Shown here in pieces: positions 7,241-14,763 of a stretch of DNA of 20,014 nucleotides. The notes under the pieces were generated by a model. It worked only from the letters and a program-made list of their open reading frames with translations. It ran no database searches and had not been told where the DNA came from. The stretch spans positions 1-20,014 of the forward strand of contig CAZFHZ010000057.1 in assembly GCA_964519015.1 (NCBI GenBank), given 5' to 3'. Numbering within the stretch: the stretch's first letter is position 1; each line of letters begins with the position of its first letter. A program made the position numbers and the translations under genes. Origin of the DNA: CAZFHZ01 sp964519015. GTDB taxonomy: Bacteria; Blakebacterota; Blakebacteria; Blakebacterales; CAYUVJ01.

Positions 7241-9001
7241 TCAGGCCGGGTGGTCGTCACTGCGGATCGTCTCCCGCTCGCCCGGCCCTCCGGGGTCGAG
7301 CAGCCCGCACTCGAGGAGCGGACGGGGGTCGTAGGCGGGGCCCCAGCGGCGGGCGAGGGTCTCCAGGCGCGCCAGGATCCGCTCCCGGCCCAGGGTGCGG
7401 GCGGCTCCCAGCACGCCGCCGCGGAAAGCGGGGCCGCCCAGCACGAATACGTCCAGGACCGCCCAGCCCGCCTCGACGGGTTCGTCCACCGCCTCCCAGT
7501 GCCGGGCCATCTCCAGAATGAGGGCGGCGACCATCTCTTCGATGATGGTATCGGTGCCGTCCGCACCGGTCTCGGGCGGTCCGCCCGGGCCATCTAAATG
7601 CCGGCCCGGTAAGGCGTCGAGCCGGTGCACCCAGCCCTCGGGCAGGTTGCGGCCATAGGCGAACGGTCCCTGGGCCATCCCCCACTCGCGCAGGGTCCGG
7701 TCGATCCGCCCGCGGTCCGCTCCCCCGGCGGCCAGGCGTTCCCCCTCCCGCAGGTAGGCGGTGACCAGGCGGAGTCCGGGGGAGGGCTCGGAGCGCCGGC
7801 ACCAGACGGCGGACAGACCGGTCCGGGCGAGCAGGATGCGGGCCGTCTCGGCGAATCCGGCCGGGGCGGCCTCAGCCGGCTGCCAGGCCACTTCGACCGT
7901 CCCGCTCCCCCGGGCCGAGGGGAGCCGCCGCAGCAGGCCCAGGCCGGGCGCCTCCTCGACCGGGGGCACCTCCCCCGGTTCGATCCGGCTGCCGCCCGCT
8001 CCCGGCGGAGCGCCCAGCCTCGCTTCGAGCCGGTCGAGCAGGGCCGCGGGGGGCTCGAAGGGAGGCGCGGCCGCCCAGGCCTCGGGAACCGGACGGGGAC
8101 GGCGGAGGGCCTGCCGGTGGCGCATCATCCGGAGCAGGTGGCCGTGGACCGGGTCGGCGATGAGGTCGGCCAGCAACTCGGCTTCCCGCTCGAGTCCCTG
8201 GTCCAGCGCCAGGCCGTCGGCGGCCAGGCCGACCGCCTCGATGGCCTTCAGGGGGGCGGGGAAGTGCCCGCCGGTGCGCTTGAGCACGACTCCCCGGTAG
8301 CGCTTGCGCATCTGCCGCCGCCCGGGGCCGAAGCCTTCGAAGAGGAGTTCCCAGGGGCGCCAGCCGAGCCGGCCGCTGCGGGGGCGGAACCGCCCTGAGC
8401 GCAGGTCCTCGACCAGCCGGGCGGCCTCCTCGGCCAACCGATCGGACGGGACCACTTCATCCACCAGCCCCCAGGCCAGCGCGGACCGGGCCCGCACCAC
8501 CTGGCCGGTCAGAATCATGTTGAGGGCGCGGCGCTGGCCGATCAGCCGGGGGAGCCGCTGGGTGCCGCCAAAGCCGGGGATGATGCCCAGATGGACCTCG
8601 GGGAGGGCGATCGCGGTGGCTTTCTCGTCGGCGGCCAGCCGGGCCGTGCAGGCCAGGGACAGCTCGAGTCCTCCCCCCAGGCAGCGCCCCTCGATGGCCG
8701 CCACGGTCGGGCAGGGCAGGCGGGCGAAGCGCTCGAAGAGCCGCTGGCCCCGCCGCGCGGCCCACCACGCCTCCTGGCGGGTGCGCACCGCGGCCATCAT
8801 CTCCAGGTCCACCCCGGCCTGGAAGTCCCCCCCCGGCTCGCCGCTGAAGACGATCCCGGCCGGCGGTTCGGCCTCGGCCCGGGCGGCCAGCCCGTCCAGG
8901 GCGGCGAAGACCTCCTCGGTCAGCAGCGGCGGTCGCCGCTCCTCGGGGGTGAAGGTGGCCCGGACGATCCCGCCGACCTCATCGGTGATGTGGATGCCCA
9001 T
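7241..9001 (-). CDS. FadJ-like enoyl-CoA hydratase with degenerate dehydrogenase half
   Basis: A 586-residue protein related to the fatty-oxidation alpha subunit FadJ/FadB but shorter than their usual 700 or more. The N-terminal crotonase domain is intact: the oxyanion region FQAGVDL, then CLGGGLELSLAC with E113 and ALPEVHLGIIPGFGGTQRLPR with E135. These are the two catalytic glutamates, with the 22-residue spacing of FadJ. The linker RTGGHFPAPLKAIE also matches FadJ. The dehydrogenase portion that follows has no GxGxxG NAD motif and no HxFxP catalytic histidine. Only its end (GTVEVAWQP) and the helical C-terminal domains (LVTAYLREGERL; VFVLGGPAFRGGVLGA) remain recognisable. It probably hydrates enoyl-CoA but cannot oxidise the product. 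I prefer the ATG at 9001; a TTG at 9037 is the alternative. No clear ribosome site is seen for either. Confidence 0.8.
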   Translation of the reverse strand: MGIHITDEVGGIVRATFTPEERRPPLLTEEVFAALDGLAARAEAEPPAGIVFSGEPGGDFQAGVDLEMMAAVRTRQEAWWAARRGQRLFERFARLPCPTVAAIEGRCLGGGLELSLACTARLAADEKATAIALPEVHLGIIPGFGGTQRLPRLIGQRRALNMILTGQVVRARSALAWGLVDEVVPSDRLAEEAARLVEDLRSGRFRPRSGRLGWRPWELLFEGFGPGRRQMRKRYRGVVLKRTGGHFPAPLKAIEAVGLAADGLALDQGLEREAELLADLIADPVHGHLLRMMRHRQALRRPRPVPEAWAAAPPFEPPAALLDRLEARLGAPPGAGGSRIEPGEVPPVEEAPGLGLLRRLPSARGSGTVEVAWQPAEAAPAGFAETARILLARTGLSAVWCRRSEPSPGLRLVTAYLREGERLAAGGADRGRIDRTLREWGMAQGPFAYGRNLPEGWVHRLDALPGRHLDGPGGPPETGADGTDTIIEEMVAALILEMARHWEAVDEPVEAGWAVLDVFVLGGPAFRGGVLGAARTLGRERILARLETLARRWGPAYDPRPLLECGLLDPGGPGERETIRSDDHPA

Positions 9002-9007
9002 GCCCGC

Positions 9008-9037
9008 ATCTAAGCGGGCGGCGGCCCGGACGGTCAA
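9008..9037 (-). promoter_or_regulatory. Possible leaderless promoter of the FadJ-like gene
   Basis: On the minus strand TTGACC (9037-9032) is followed after 18 bases by TTAGAT, and the ATG at 9001 begins six bases later. With no ribosome site before that ATG, transcription would start at or almost at the start codon, giving a leaderless message. If translation instead starts at the TTG at 9037, this element would be coding. Confidence 0.3.
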
Positions 9038-9081
9038 CGGGCTTCGGAAGTCGCGCTTATCCTCTGGAGTCCTGGTAGTCC

Positions 9082-9110
9082 TTCAAGTCGGAGGAGATCG
9101 GTGCTATCAT
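9082..9110 (+). promoter_or_regulatory. Putative promoter of the sensor kinase gene
   Basis: TTCAAG (9082-9087) and TATCAT (9105-9110) are spaced by 17 bases in the divergent intergenic region. The -10 box matches five of six consensus bases and the -35 box three of six. The implied 5' leader is about 110 bases and contains two inverted repeats. Confidence 0.4.
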
Positions 9111-9131
9111 GGCTCCACATTGACCGAGGGG

Positions 9132-9178
9132 GTCCGATTGTCCACCGGACAGGGGAGTAGTGGGCCCGGGACGTCCCG
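9132..9178. promoter_or_regulatory. Two inverted repeats in the sensor kinase leader
   Basis: GTCCG (9132-9136) and CGGAC (9146-9150) form a 5-bp stem with a 9-base loop. CGGGACGTCCCG (9167-9178) is a perfect 12-bp palindrome. Both lie between the putative promoter and the kinase ATG. They could be protein-binding sites or leader hairpins; short GC palindromes also occur by chance in such DNA. Confidence 0.3.
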
Positions 9179-9228
9179 AGACTGCGAAGTGGCAGTCCAT
9201 TCGCTCCTTCAGTACGAGTAGAGCAAAC

Positions 9229-12015
9229 ATGCCCGGTCAACAGCGCAGCATGTTCCTATTACTTGCGTTGGCGACCGTCTATAGCCTGACCCTGGGGTCC
9301 CTCTTCCTCATCTTCATCCCGCAGGAACATACGCAGGCCCTCGCTTCGTGGTCGGCCCGTCTGTCGGCCATGGCCGATGACCGCCGGGATGCGATCGAAC
9401 ACTGGGTCAAGGCCGGTCTGGAGGATGCCGGGATCGTCGCCTCCTTCACCACTGCCGACGATCTCGACAAGGTGCTGGTGGAGGTCGCCCGGTCTCGAGG
9501 GTATTCCTCGGCTACGATCATGGATGCCGGGAGGATTGCGACGACCCGGTGGGGTGAGCCCTTCACCTCGGACGTCGACTGCCGCCGGTTGGCCGAACGG
9601 GTCATCGCGGAGAGGCGATCCGCCGTCGAGTTCCACTCCTATGACGGTCAGATCATGGTTGCCTTCGCCTCCCCGGTGTCTCCCGCTCCCGGTTCCGCCC
9701 CCACCGACGCCGTGCTATTGGCGGAAGACCCCGGGGACTGGCTCTACCCGTTCCTGCTGGATGAGCCGACGCCCACCATGACCGGAGAGACCAACCTGGT
9801 GACCGCGGACAGCAGCGAGCTGGTCTACCTGGCCCCGCTCAAACACTCGGACGCTCCCCCCCTGACCCTCTACCGCTCGTTCAACGAACCCGATTCGGCT
9901 CCCGCAGTGGCGCTTAGGGGCCGGGAAGGTTTCGGGGAATACCTGGACTACCGGGACGTACGGGTGCTGGCCGCAACCCGGCTGGTGGAAGGCACGCCGT
10001 GGGGACTGGTGGTGAAGGTGGACCGGGAGGAAGCGTTCGCCGACTCCCGGGTGCGCAGTCAACGCCTGGCGATGGCTGTCCTCGGCGTGCTGATTGCTGC
10101 CGGGGGGCTGGGCTTCGGGTTGCTGCGGGAGGGACGCCTCAAGACCGAGCGGCGCTACCGGGAACTCTTCGAGCACAATCCCCATCCCATGTGGGTCCAC
10201 GACCTGGAGACGATGCGCTTCCTGGCGGTGAACGACGCCGCTGTGAGTCGATACGGGTTCTCCCGGGAGGAGTTCCTGCGCATGACCCTGGCCGATCTCC
10301 ACCCGGCCGAGGACATGCCGAGACTGCTCGAACACCTGGCCCGGGAATGGATGGATCCGGATCACGATTCCATCGGAGAATGGCGTCAACTCAGGAAAGA
10401 CGGCACATCACTGGTGGTCGACCTCCATTCCCACATGATGGACTTCGGGGGTCGTTCCGCCCGGTTGATGGTCGCCTACGACATAACCGACCGGGTCCGG
10501 GCCGAAACGGCGCTCAGGGAGAGTGAGGAACGCTACCGGTCCTTCTTTGAAGAGGACCTGACGGCCGACTTCATCACCCACCTGGACGGTACCATCGTGG
10601 AGTGCAATTCGGCCTTCGCCAAGATTTTCGGCTGCCCTTCGGTGGCGGAAACCAAGGCCGTTAACGTGAGCGCACTCTATCCCGATCCGGCCGTACGGGA
10701 ACGGTTGATCGAGCGGGTCCGGAGGGAGAAGCACATCAACTACCGGGAATCGGAAATGCGGCGCCGGGACGGCAAGCTCGTCCACGTGGTGGAGAACGTG
10801 GTCGGGATCTTCGACGAGGCAGGTCGACTGACCGGATTAAAAGGCTACCTCTTCGACATCACCGAGCATAAACGTCTGGAGGAAGAGCTCCGGCAGTCGC
10901 AGAAGATGGAGGCGGTGGGGCGGCTGGCCGGCGGGATCGCCCACGACTTCAGCAACGTGCTCACGGCCATCCAGGGATTCACGGAATTGCTGCTGCTCGG
11001 AAAGGAGGAACAGGACCCGGACTTCCGACGGCTCCACGAGATCCAGCGGGCGGCTCAGCAGGGGAGCGCGTTGACCCGGCAACTGCTCACCTTCAGCCGC
11101 CGCGGCCAGGTCGAGTTCAAACCGCTCGATCTGAACATGCTGGTCCGTCGCTTCGAGAGTCTGATGCGGCGGATCATCGGCGAGGACGTCGAGCTTATCC
11201 TCAACCTGACCGGGGAAGACATGATCGTGATGGCCGATCCCGGCCACCTGGAACAGGTCATGATGAACCTGGTCATCAACGCCCGTGAAGCGATGCCTCT
11301 GGGTGGACAGATCACCCTCGAGACCATCCGAATGGACATGGACGAGGCGATGGCCCGCCTGCACCCTCCCCTGATTCCGGGGACGCATGTCTGCCTCTCG
11401 GTCGGCGATACAGGCAGTGGGATGGATGCCGAGACCCAGGTCCGGATATTCGAACCGTTCTTCACCACTAAAGAACACGGGACGGGTCTCGGTCTGGCGA
11501 CCGTCTACGGGATCGTCCATGAGTCCCAAGGTCACATCTCGGTCTACAGCCAGTTCGGTCTAGGGACGGTGATGAAGGTCTGGCTGCCGGTTGCGGCTAC
11601 GGATAAAGTGATAGGAGAGGTGACCGTTCCGGAAGCCCCCCCGCCTGGCGACGAGCGGGTCCTGGTAGTGGAGGACGAGAGGTCAGTCCGGGAATTGCTG
11701 GTCAACCTGCTGGCCATGCTCGGATACAAGGTCGAAACAGCCGCTTCTGGGGAAGAGGCGCTCGAACTGCTGTCGGCGGGAGCCGGGGAGATCGATCTGC
11801 TGATCACCGACGTGATCCTGCCAGGTATAGACGGGCGCGAAGTGGCCACCCGGGCGCTCGGACTGCGGCCGGGACTCAAAGTCCTCTACACCTCCGGGTA
11901 CACCAACGGAGTGATCGAGAAGCACGGCATCCTGAGCAAAGGTATTGTCTTCCTGCAGAAGCCCTTCTCACTGCTGAACCTGGCCCGCAAGGTGCGGGAG
12001 GCGCTGGGTAACTGA
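9229..12015 (+). CDS. Membrane hybrid sensor histidine kinase with two PAS domains and receiver
   Basis: A 928-residue inner-membrane signalling protein. Order: a transmembrane segment near residues 8-30, an extracytoplasmic cache-like sensor of about 240 residues, a second membrane segment (LAMAVLGVLIAAGGLGFGLL), PAS1 (from about 308), PAS2 (from about 434), the dimerisation/phosphoacceptor domain with H572 in GGIAHDFSN, the ATPase domain (N684 in the N box; DTGSGMD; EPFFTTKEHGTGLGL) and a C-terminal receiver. The receiver has the phosphoacceptor D861 in LLITDVILPG and the conserved lysine K911 in LQKPFS. All catalytic residues are present. The ligand is unknown. No separate response regulator or DNA-binding output gene is adjacent, so the phosphate may stay in the receiver or pass to a partner elsewhere. 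The ATG at 9229 directly precedes the first membrane helix; upstream in-frame starts would add non-conserved sequence. Confidence 0.93.
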   Translation: MPGQQRSMFLLLALATVYSLTLGSLFLIFIPQEHTQALASWSARLSAMADDRRDAIEHWVKAGLEDAGIVASFTTADDLDKVLVEVARSRGYSSATIMDAGRIATTRWGEPFTSDVDCRRLAERVIAERRSAVEFHSYDGQIMVAFASPVSPAPGSAPTDAVLLAEDPGDWLYPFLLDEPTPTMTGETNLVTADSSELVYLAPLKHSDAPPLTLYRSFNEPDSAPAVALRGREGFGEYLDYRDVRVLAATRLVEGTPWGLVVKVDREEAFADSRVRSQRLAMAVLGVLIAAGGLGFGLLREGRLKTERRYRELFEHNPHPMWVHDLETMRFLAVNDAAVSRYGFSREEFLRMTLADLHPAEDMPRLLEHLAREWMDPDHDSIGEWRQLRKDGTSLVVDLHSHMMDFGGRSARLMVAYDITDRVRAETALRESEERYRSFFEEDLTADFITHLDGTIVECNSAFAKIFGCPSVAETKAVNVSALYPDPAVRERLIERVRREKHINYRESEMRRRDGKLVHVVENVVGIFDEAGRLTGLKGYLFDITEHKRLEEELRQSQKMEAVGRLAGGIAHDFSNVLTAIQGFTELLLLGKEEQDPDFRRLHEIQRAAQQGSALTRQLLTFSRRGQVEFKPLDLNMLVRRFESLMRRIIGEDVELILNLTGEDMIVMADPGHLEQVMMNLVINAREAMPLGGQITLETIRMDMDEAMARLHPPLIPGTHVCLSVGDTGSGMDAETQVRIFEPFFTTKEHGTGLGLATVYGIVHESQGHISVYSQFGLGTVMKVWLPVAATDKVIGEVTVPEAPPPGDERVLVVEDERSVRELLVNLLAMLGYKVETAASGEEALELLSAGAGEIDLLITDVILPGIDGREVATRALGLRPGLKVLYTSGYTNGVIEKHGILSKGIVFLQKPFSLLNLARKVREALGN

Positions 12016-12028
12016 TCACTGCATCTCC

Positions 12029-13501
12029 ATGCCGTCACGACGCACTGCAGAGATCCACGAAATAGAGATCGAGCGGCTCGATTCCGAGGCCCGCGGGGTA
12101 GGGCGTACCCCCGAGGGGCGGGTCGTCTTCGTGACCGATGCCCTGCCGGGCCAGCGGGTGCGGGTGCGGCTGGGCCGCGGCCGGAAAAAGTGGGCCGAGG
12201 GGTGGCTGCTCGAAGTGCTGCGCGAGAGCCCCCACCGGGTCGAACCCCCCTGTCCCCATTTCTGGAGCTGCGGAGGCTGCCGGCTCCAGCACCTGGACTA
12301 TCCGCAGCAACTCGAGGCGAAGAGGGCCCAGGTAAGCGAAGCGCTGGTGCACCTGGGCCGGCAGGCCGACCCGCCGGTGGCGGCCTGCGAGCCGAGCCCG
12401 CGGGCATGGGGTTACCGGAACAAGATGGAATACTCCTTCGGGGAGCAGCGCTGGCTGGAAGCGGGAGAACTCGGCAGTATGGGGGATTTCGGAGCGCCCG
12501 GCTCGGCCGGAAGAGCCGGGGAGACCGGCAAGCCCGGAGGGCCCGGTGCTGCCGGCCTCACCGGTCTCGGGCTGCATCCCCGGGGGCGCTGGGACCGGGT
12601 CATCCACCTGCGGGAGTGCCACCTGCCCGAGCCGCGCTCGGTCGAGATCCTCCACCGGGTGCAGCGCGCGACCGAGCGTTCCCGCCGGCCCGCCTACAGC
12701 ACGAGGACCCACTCGGGGTACTGGCGTTTCCTGGTCGTGCGCCAGGGGGTGCGCACCGGGCAGTGGCTGGTCGATCTCATCACCGCCCCGAGCCGGGAAG
12801 GGCACGGTGAGGTGGAAGCCCTGGCCCGCTCCCTGGTGGCCGAGTTCCCCGACCTGACCACCCTCACCCACACCATCAGTTCTTCGCAGGCGGCAGTGGC
12901 CACCGGTGAGGAGCACCGGGTGCTGCACGGAGCGGGCTGGATCGATGAGGAGGTGGGGGGTCTCCACTTCCGGCTCTCCCCCCGCTCCTTCTTCCAGACC
13001 AACACCGAGGCGGCCGAACGCCTCTACGCGATGGCCGGCGAGGAGGCCGCGCTGAGCGGCCGCGAGCGGGTCTGGGACGTCTACTGCGGCACCGGGACGA
13101 TCACCCTGCTGCTGGCCCGCTCGGCCGCCGAAGTGGTCGGGTTCGAGTCGGAACCGGCGGCGGTGGCCGACGCCCGCGAGAACGCCGAGCGGAACGGGAT
13201 CGGCAACGCCCGCTTCGTGGAGGCGGACGCGGCCGCCCTCCCGGTCAGCGGGATCACCGAGGAGCCCCCCGACGTGGTGGTGGTGGACCCCCCCCGGGCC
13301 GGCCTGCATCCCGACGCCCGCACCGGCCTGCTCGAACTATCCCCGCCGCGCATCGTTTATATCTCCTGTAACCCGGCCACGCTGGCGCGGGACGTCCAGG
13401 AGTTCGTCATCGGCGGCTACCGGCTCGATGTGGTGCGCCCGATCGACCTCTTCCCGCACACTGCCCACGTGGAGAGCGTCACGCGTCTGACCCGGGTCTG
13501 A
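12029..13501 (+). CDS. RlmD/TrmA-family RNA (uracil-C5) methyltransferase with collagen-like insert
   Basis: A 490-residue SAM-dependent methyltransferase that makes 5-methyluridine in RNA, most likely 23S rRNA. An N-terminal TRAM RNA-binding domain (about 5-65) is followed by iron-sulfur cysteines C75, C81, C84 and, by alignment with E. coli RlmD, C197. The SAM-binding Rossmann core contains VYCGTGTITLLLA. VVVDPPRAGLHP precedes the nucleophile C447 in SCNPATLARD. The general-base glutamate E482 lies in HTAHVESVTRL. All expected catalytic and cluster residues are present. Between C84 and C197 lies an unusual run of Gly-X-Y triplets (residues 149-181). It begins 13 bases after the kinase stop without a clear ribosome site, which suggests translational coupling. 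Whether the target is U1939, U747 or another site cannot be told from sequence alone. Confidence 0.92.
   Translation: MPSRRTAEIHEIEIERLDSEARGVGRTPEGRVVFVTDALPGQRVRVRLGRGRKKWAEGWLLEVLRESPHRVEPPCPHFWSCGGCRLQHLDYPQQLEAKRAQVSEALVHLGRQADPPVAACEPSPRAWGYRNKMEYSFGEQRWLEAGELGSMGDFGAPGSAGRAGETGKPGGPGAAGLTGLGLHPRGRWDRVIHLRECHLPEPRSVEILHRVQRATERSRRPAYSTRTHSGYWRFLVVRQGVRTGQWLVDLITAPSREGHGEVEALARSLVAEFPDLTTLTHTISSSQAAVATGEEHRVLHGAGWIDEEVGGLHFRLSPRSFFQTNTEAAERLYAMAGEEAALSGRERVWDVYCGTGTITLLLARSAAEVVGFESEPAAVADARENAERNGIGNARFVEADAAALPVSGITEEPPDVVVVDPPRAGLHPDARTGLLELSPPRIVYISCNPATLARDVQEFVIGGYRLDVVRPIDLFPHTAHVESVTRLTRV
12473..12571 (+). repeat. Collagen-like Gly-X-Y repeat inside the RNA methyltransferase
   Basis: Eleven consecutive triplets with glycine first encode residues 149-181: GSM GDF GAP GSA GRA GET GKP GGP GAA GLT GLG. 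Proline or alanine often fills the third position and charged residues occur, as in bacterial collagen-like segments. The run is unbroken and in frame. It sits just before LHPRGRWD, the segment that in relatives directly follows a short loop after the KMEFSF-like strand. Confidence 0.85.
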
Positions 13502-13548
13502 CCGCCACCTGACAACAGCCAGATCAAAGCCCGGACAGGAGAGCCCCC

Positions 13549-14763
13549 ATGCCGCGCACGTCTCCCCTCCCGATCCTTTTCTTCCTCCTCCTCGTCCCGG
13601 CCCTCTCCGCCTGCTCCCGTTCCGGGACCTGGGCCGGGCGGATCGAGACGGTGGACGGGGTAGTGAACGTCTACAACCCGGAGGCCCCGCTCTGGGGCGC
13701 CGACTTCGTCCCTTTCGAGGAGGTGGAGGTACTGGGAGGGCCGGACGCACCCGAGGAGGCCATCCTCTCCGAGCCGCTCGGTGTGGAGACGGCCGCTGAT
13801 GGGACCCGCTTCGTGCTCGACGGCAAGGATTGCCGCATCGTGCGGTTCGCCGCCGACGGGACCGGGCTGGGTTCCTTCGGCCGATCGGGGGAGGGACCGG
13901 GGGAGTTCACCGGACCCGGAGACCTGGCCCTGCTACCGGGGGGCGAGGTGCTGGTCACCGACCGGGGGCGGATGCGCCTCTCCCGCTTCACTCCGGACGG
14001 TCGGTTCCTCGACTCGGTCCAGATCGAAAGGGCCTACGGCCAGATCACGACCGACCGCGCCGGCCGCATCATCGCCCACGAGCAGCCGCGCACCCCGAGC
14101 GTCTCGATGAGGTTCGGAGCGGGTGAGAGTGGTCCGGCGACGCTCATCGACGTGCTGGGCCGGCAGGGGGAGCGGACCGGCGGGTTCGGAGAACTCCGCG
14201 AGTACGAGGGGATGGTGCTGGGGAGCTGGATGAACCGGGTCCAGCCGGCCGTCACGGTGGGCGACTCGGTGGTCCTCAACTACGTAGGAGACGACCGGAT
14301 CGAGGTCTGGAGCCCGGACGGGCGGCTGGCCCGGGTGGTCCACCGCGTCCTCCCCTTCACCCCGGTGGAACCGAAAGAGGAGAACCGGCAGACGACCAAC
14401 GACGACGGTTCGGTCAGTATCTCCATGTTCTTCGAGTTCGACCTGCTCTCGACCGGCTTTGCCGTCTCCCCCGACGGGCGCTGGTGGGCGGCCCTGGTCG
14501 CCCTTACCCAGACCGACCGGCGGCCGCGGCCGCCCGAGCAGGAGAACACGCCCCGGGAGGACGAGATCCCGCAGCGCTGGGGGATCGACCTGTTCGACTC
14601 GGACGGACGCTGGCTGGCCCGGCAGGAACTAGGCACCGACTATCCGATGGCCATCCTCGACTGGGGGCCCGGCGGACTCTACGTGATCAACGCCAACGGC
14701 GACGCCACCGTGCGCCGGATGCGGATGAAGACTCCTCCGGGGGGCGTCCAACCTCTGGAATGA
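13549..14763 (+). CDS. Six-bladed beta-propeller (NHL-like) lipoprotein
   Basis: A 404-residue secreted lipoprotein. A hydrophobic signal peptide ends in the lipobox LSAC with C22 as the lipidated cysteine. The mature part has propeller-blade repeats: a hydrophobic strand, then DGTRFVLDGKDCRIVRFAADG, then FGRSGEGPGEF (GEGPGEF at 114-120) and VTDRGRMRLSRFTPDGRFL. This pattern is that of six-bladed propeller lipoproteins common in Bacteroidota and Gemmatimonadota, whose functions are mostly unknown. The ATG at 13549 has AGGAGAG upstream. The next gene starts inside its stop codon (ATGA), implying a shared transcript. Ligand binding or protein scaffolding at the envelope is a reasonable guess; no enzyme motif is seen. 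Confidence 0.85.
   Translation: MPRTSPLPILFFLLLVPALSACSRSGTWAGRIETVDGVVNVYNPEAPLWGADFVPFEEVEVLGGPDAPEEAILSEPLGVETAADGTRFVLDGKDCRIVRFAADGTGLGSFGRSGEGPGEFTGPGDLALLPGGEVLVTDRGRMRLSRFTPDGRFLDSVQIERAYGQITTDRAGRIIAHEQPRTPSVSMRFGAGESGPATLIDVLGRQGERTGGFGELREYEGMVLGSWMNRVQPAVTVGDSVVLNYVGDDRIEVWSPDGRLARVVHRVLPFTPVEPKEENRQTTNDDGSVSISMFFEFDLLSTGFAVSPDGRWWAALVALTQTDRRPRPPEQENTPREDEIPQRWGIDLFDSDGRWLARQELGTDYPMAILDWGPGGLYVINANGDATVRRMRMKTPPGGVQPLE

Noticed and set aside
7241..9037. Reading the FadJ-like gene as a frameshifted pseudogene
   Set aside because: Hydratase and C-terminal remnants lie in a single uninterrupted frame and the hydratase catalytic residues are intact. A deletion is a better explanation than a frameshift.
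12035..13309. A 424-codon minus-strand frame opposite the RNA methyltransferase
   Set aside because: The plus-strand protein has all catalytic and cluster residues; the antisense frame is a composition artefact.
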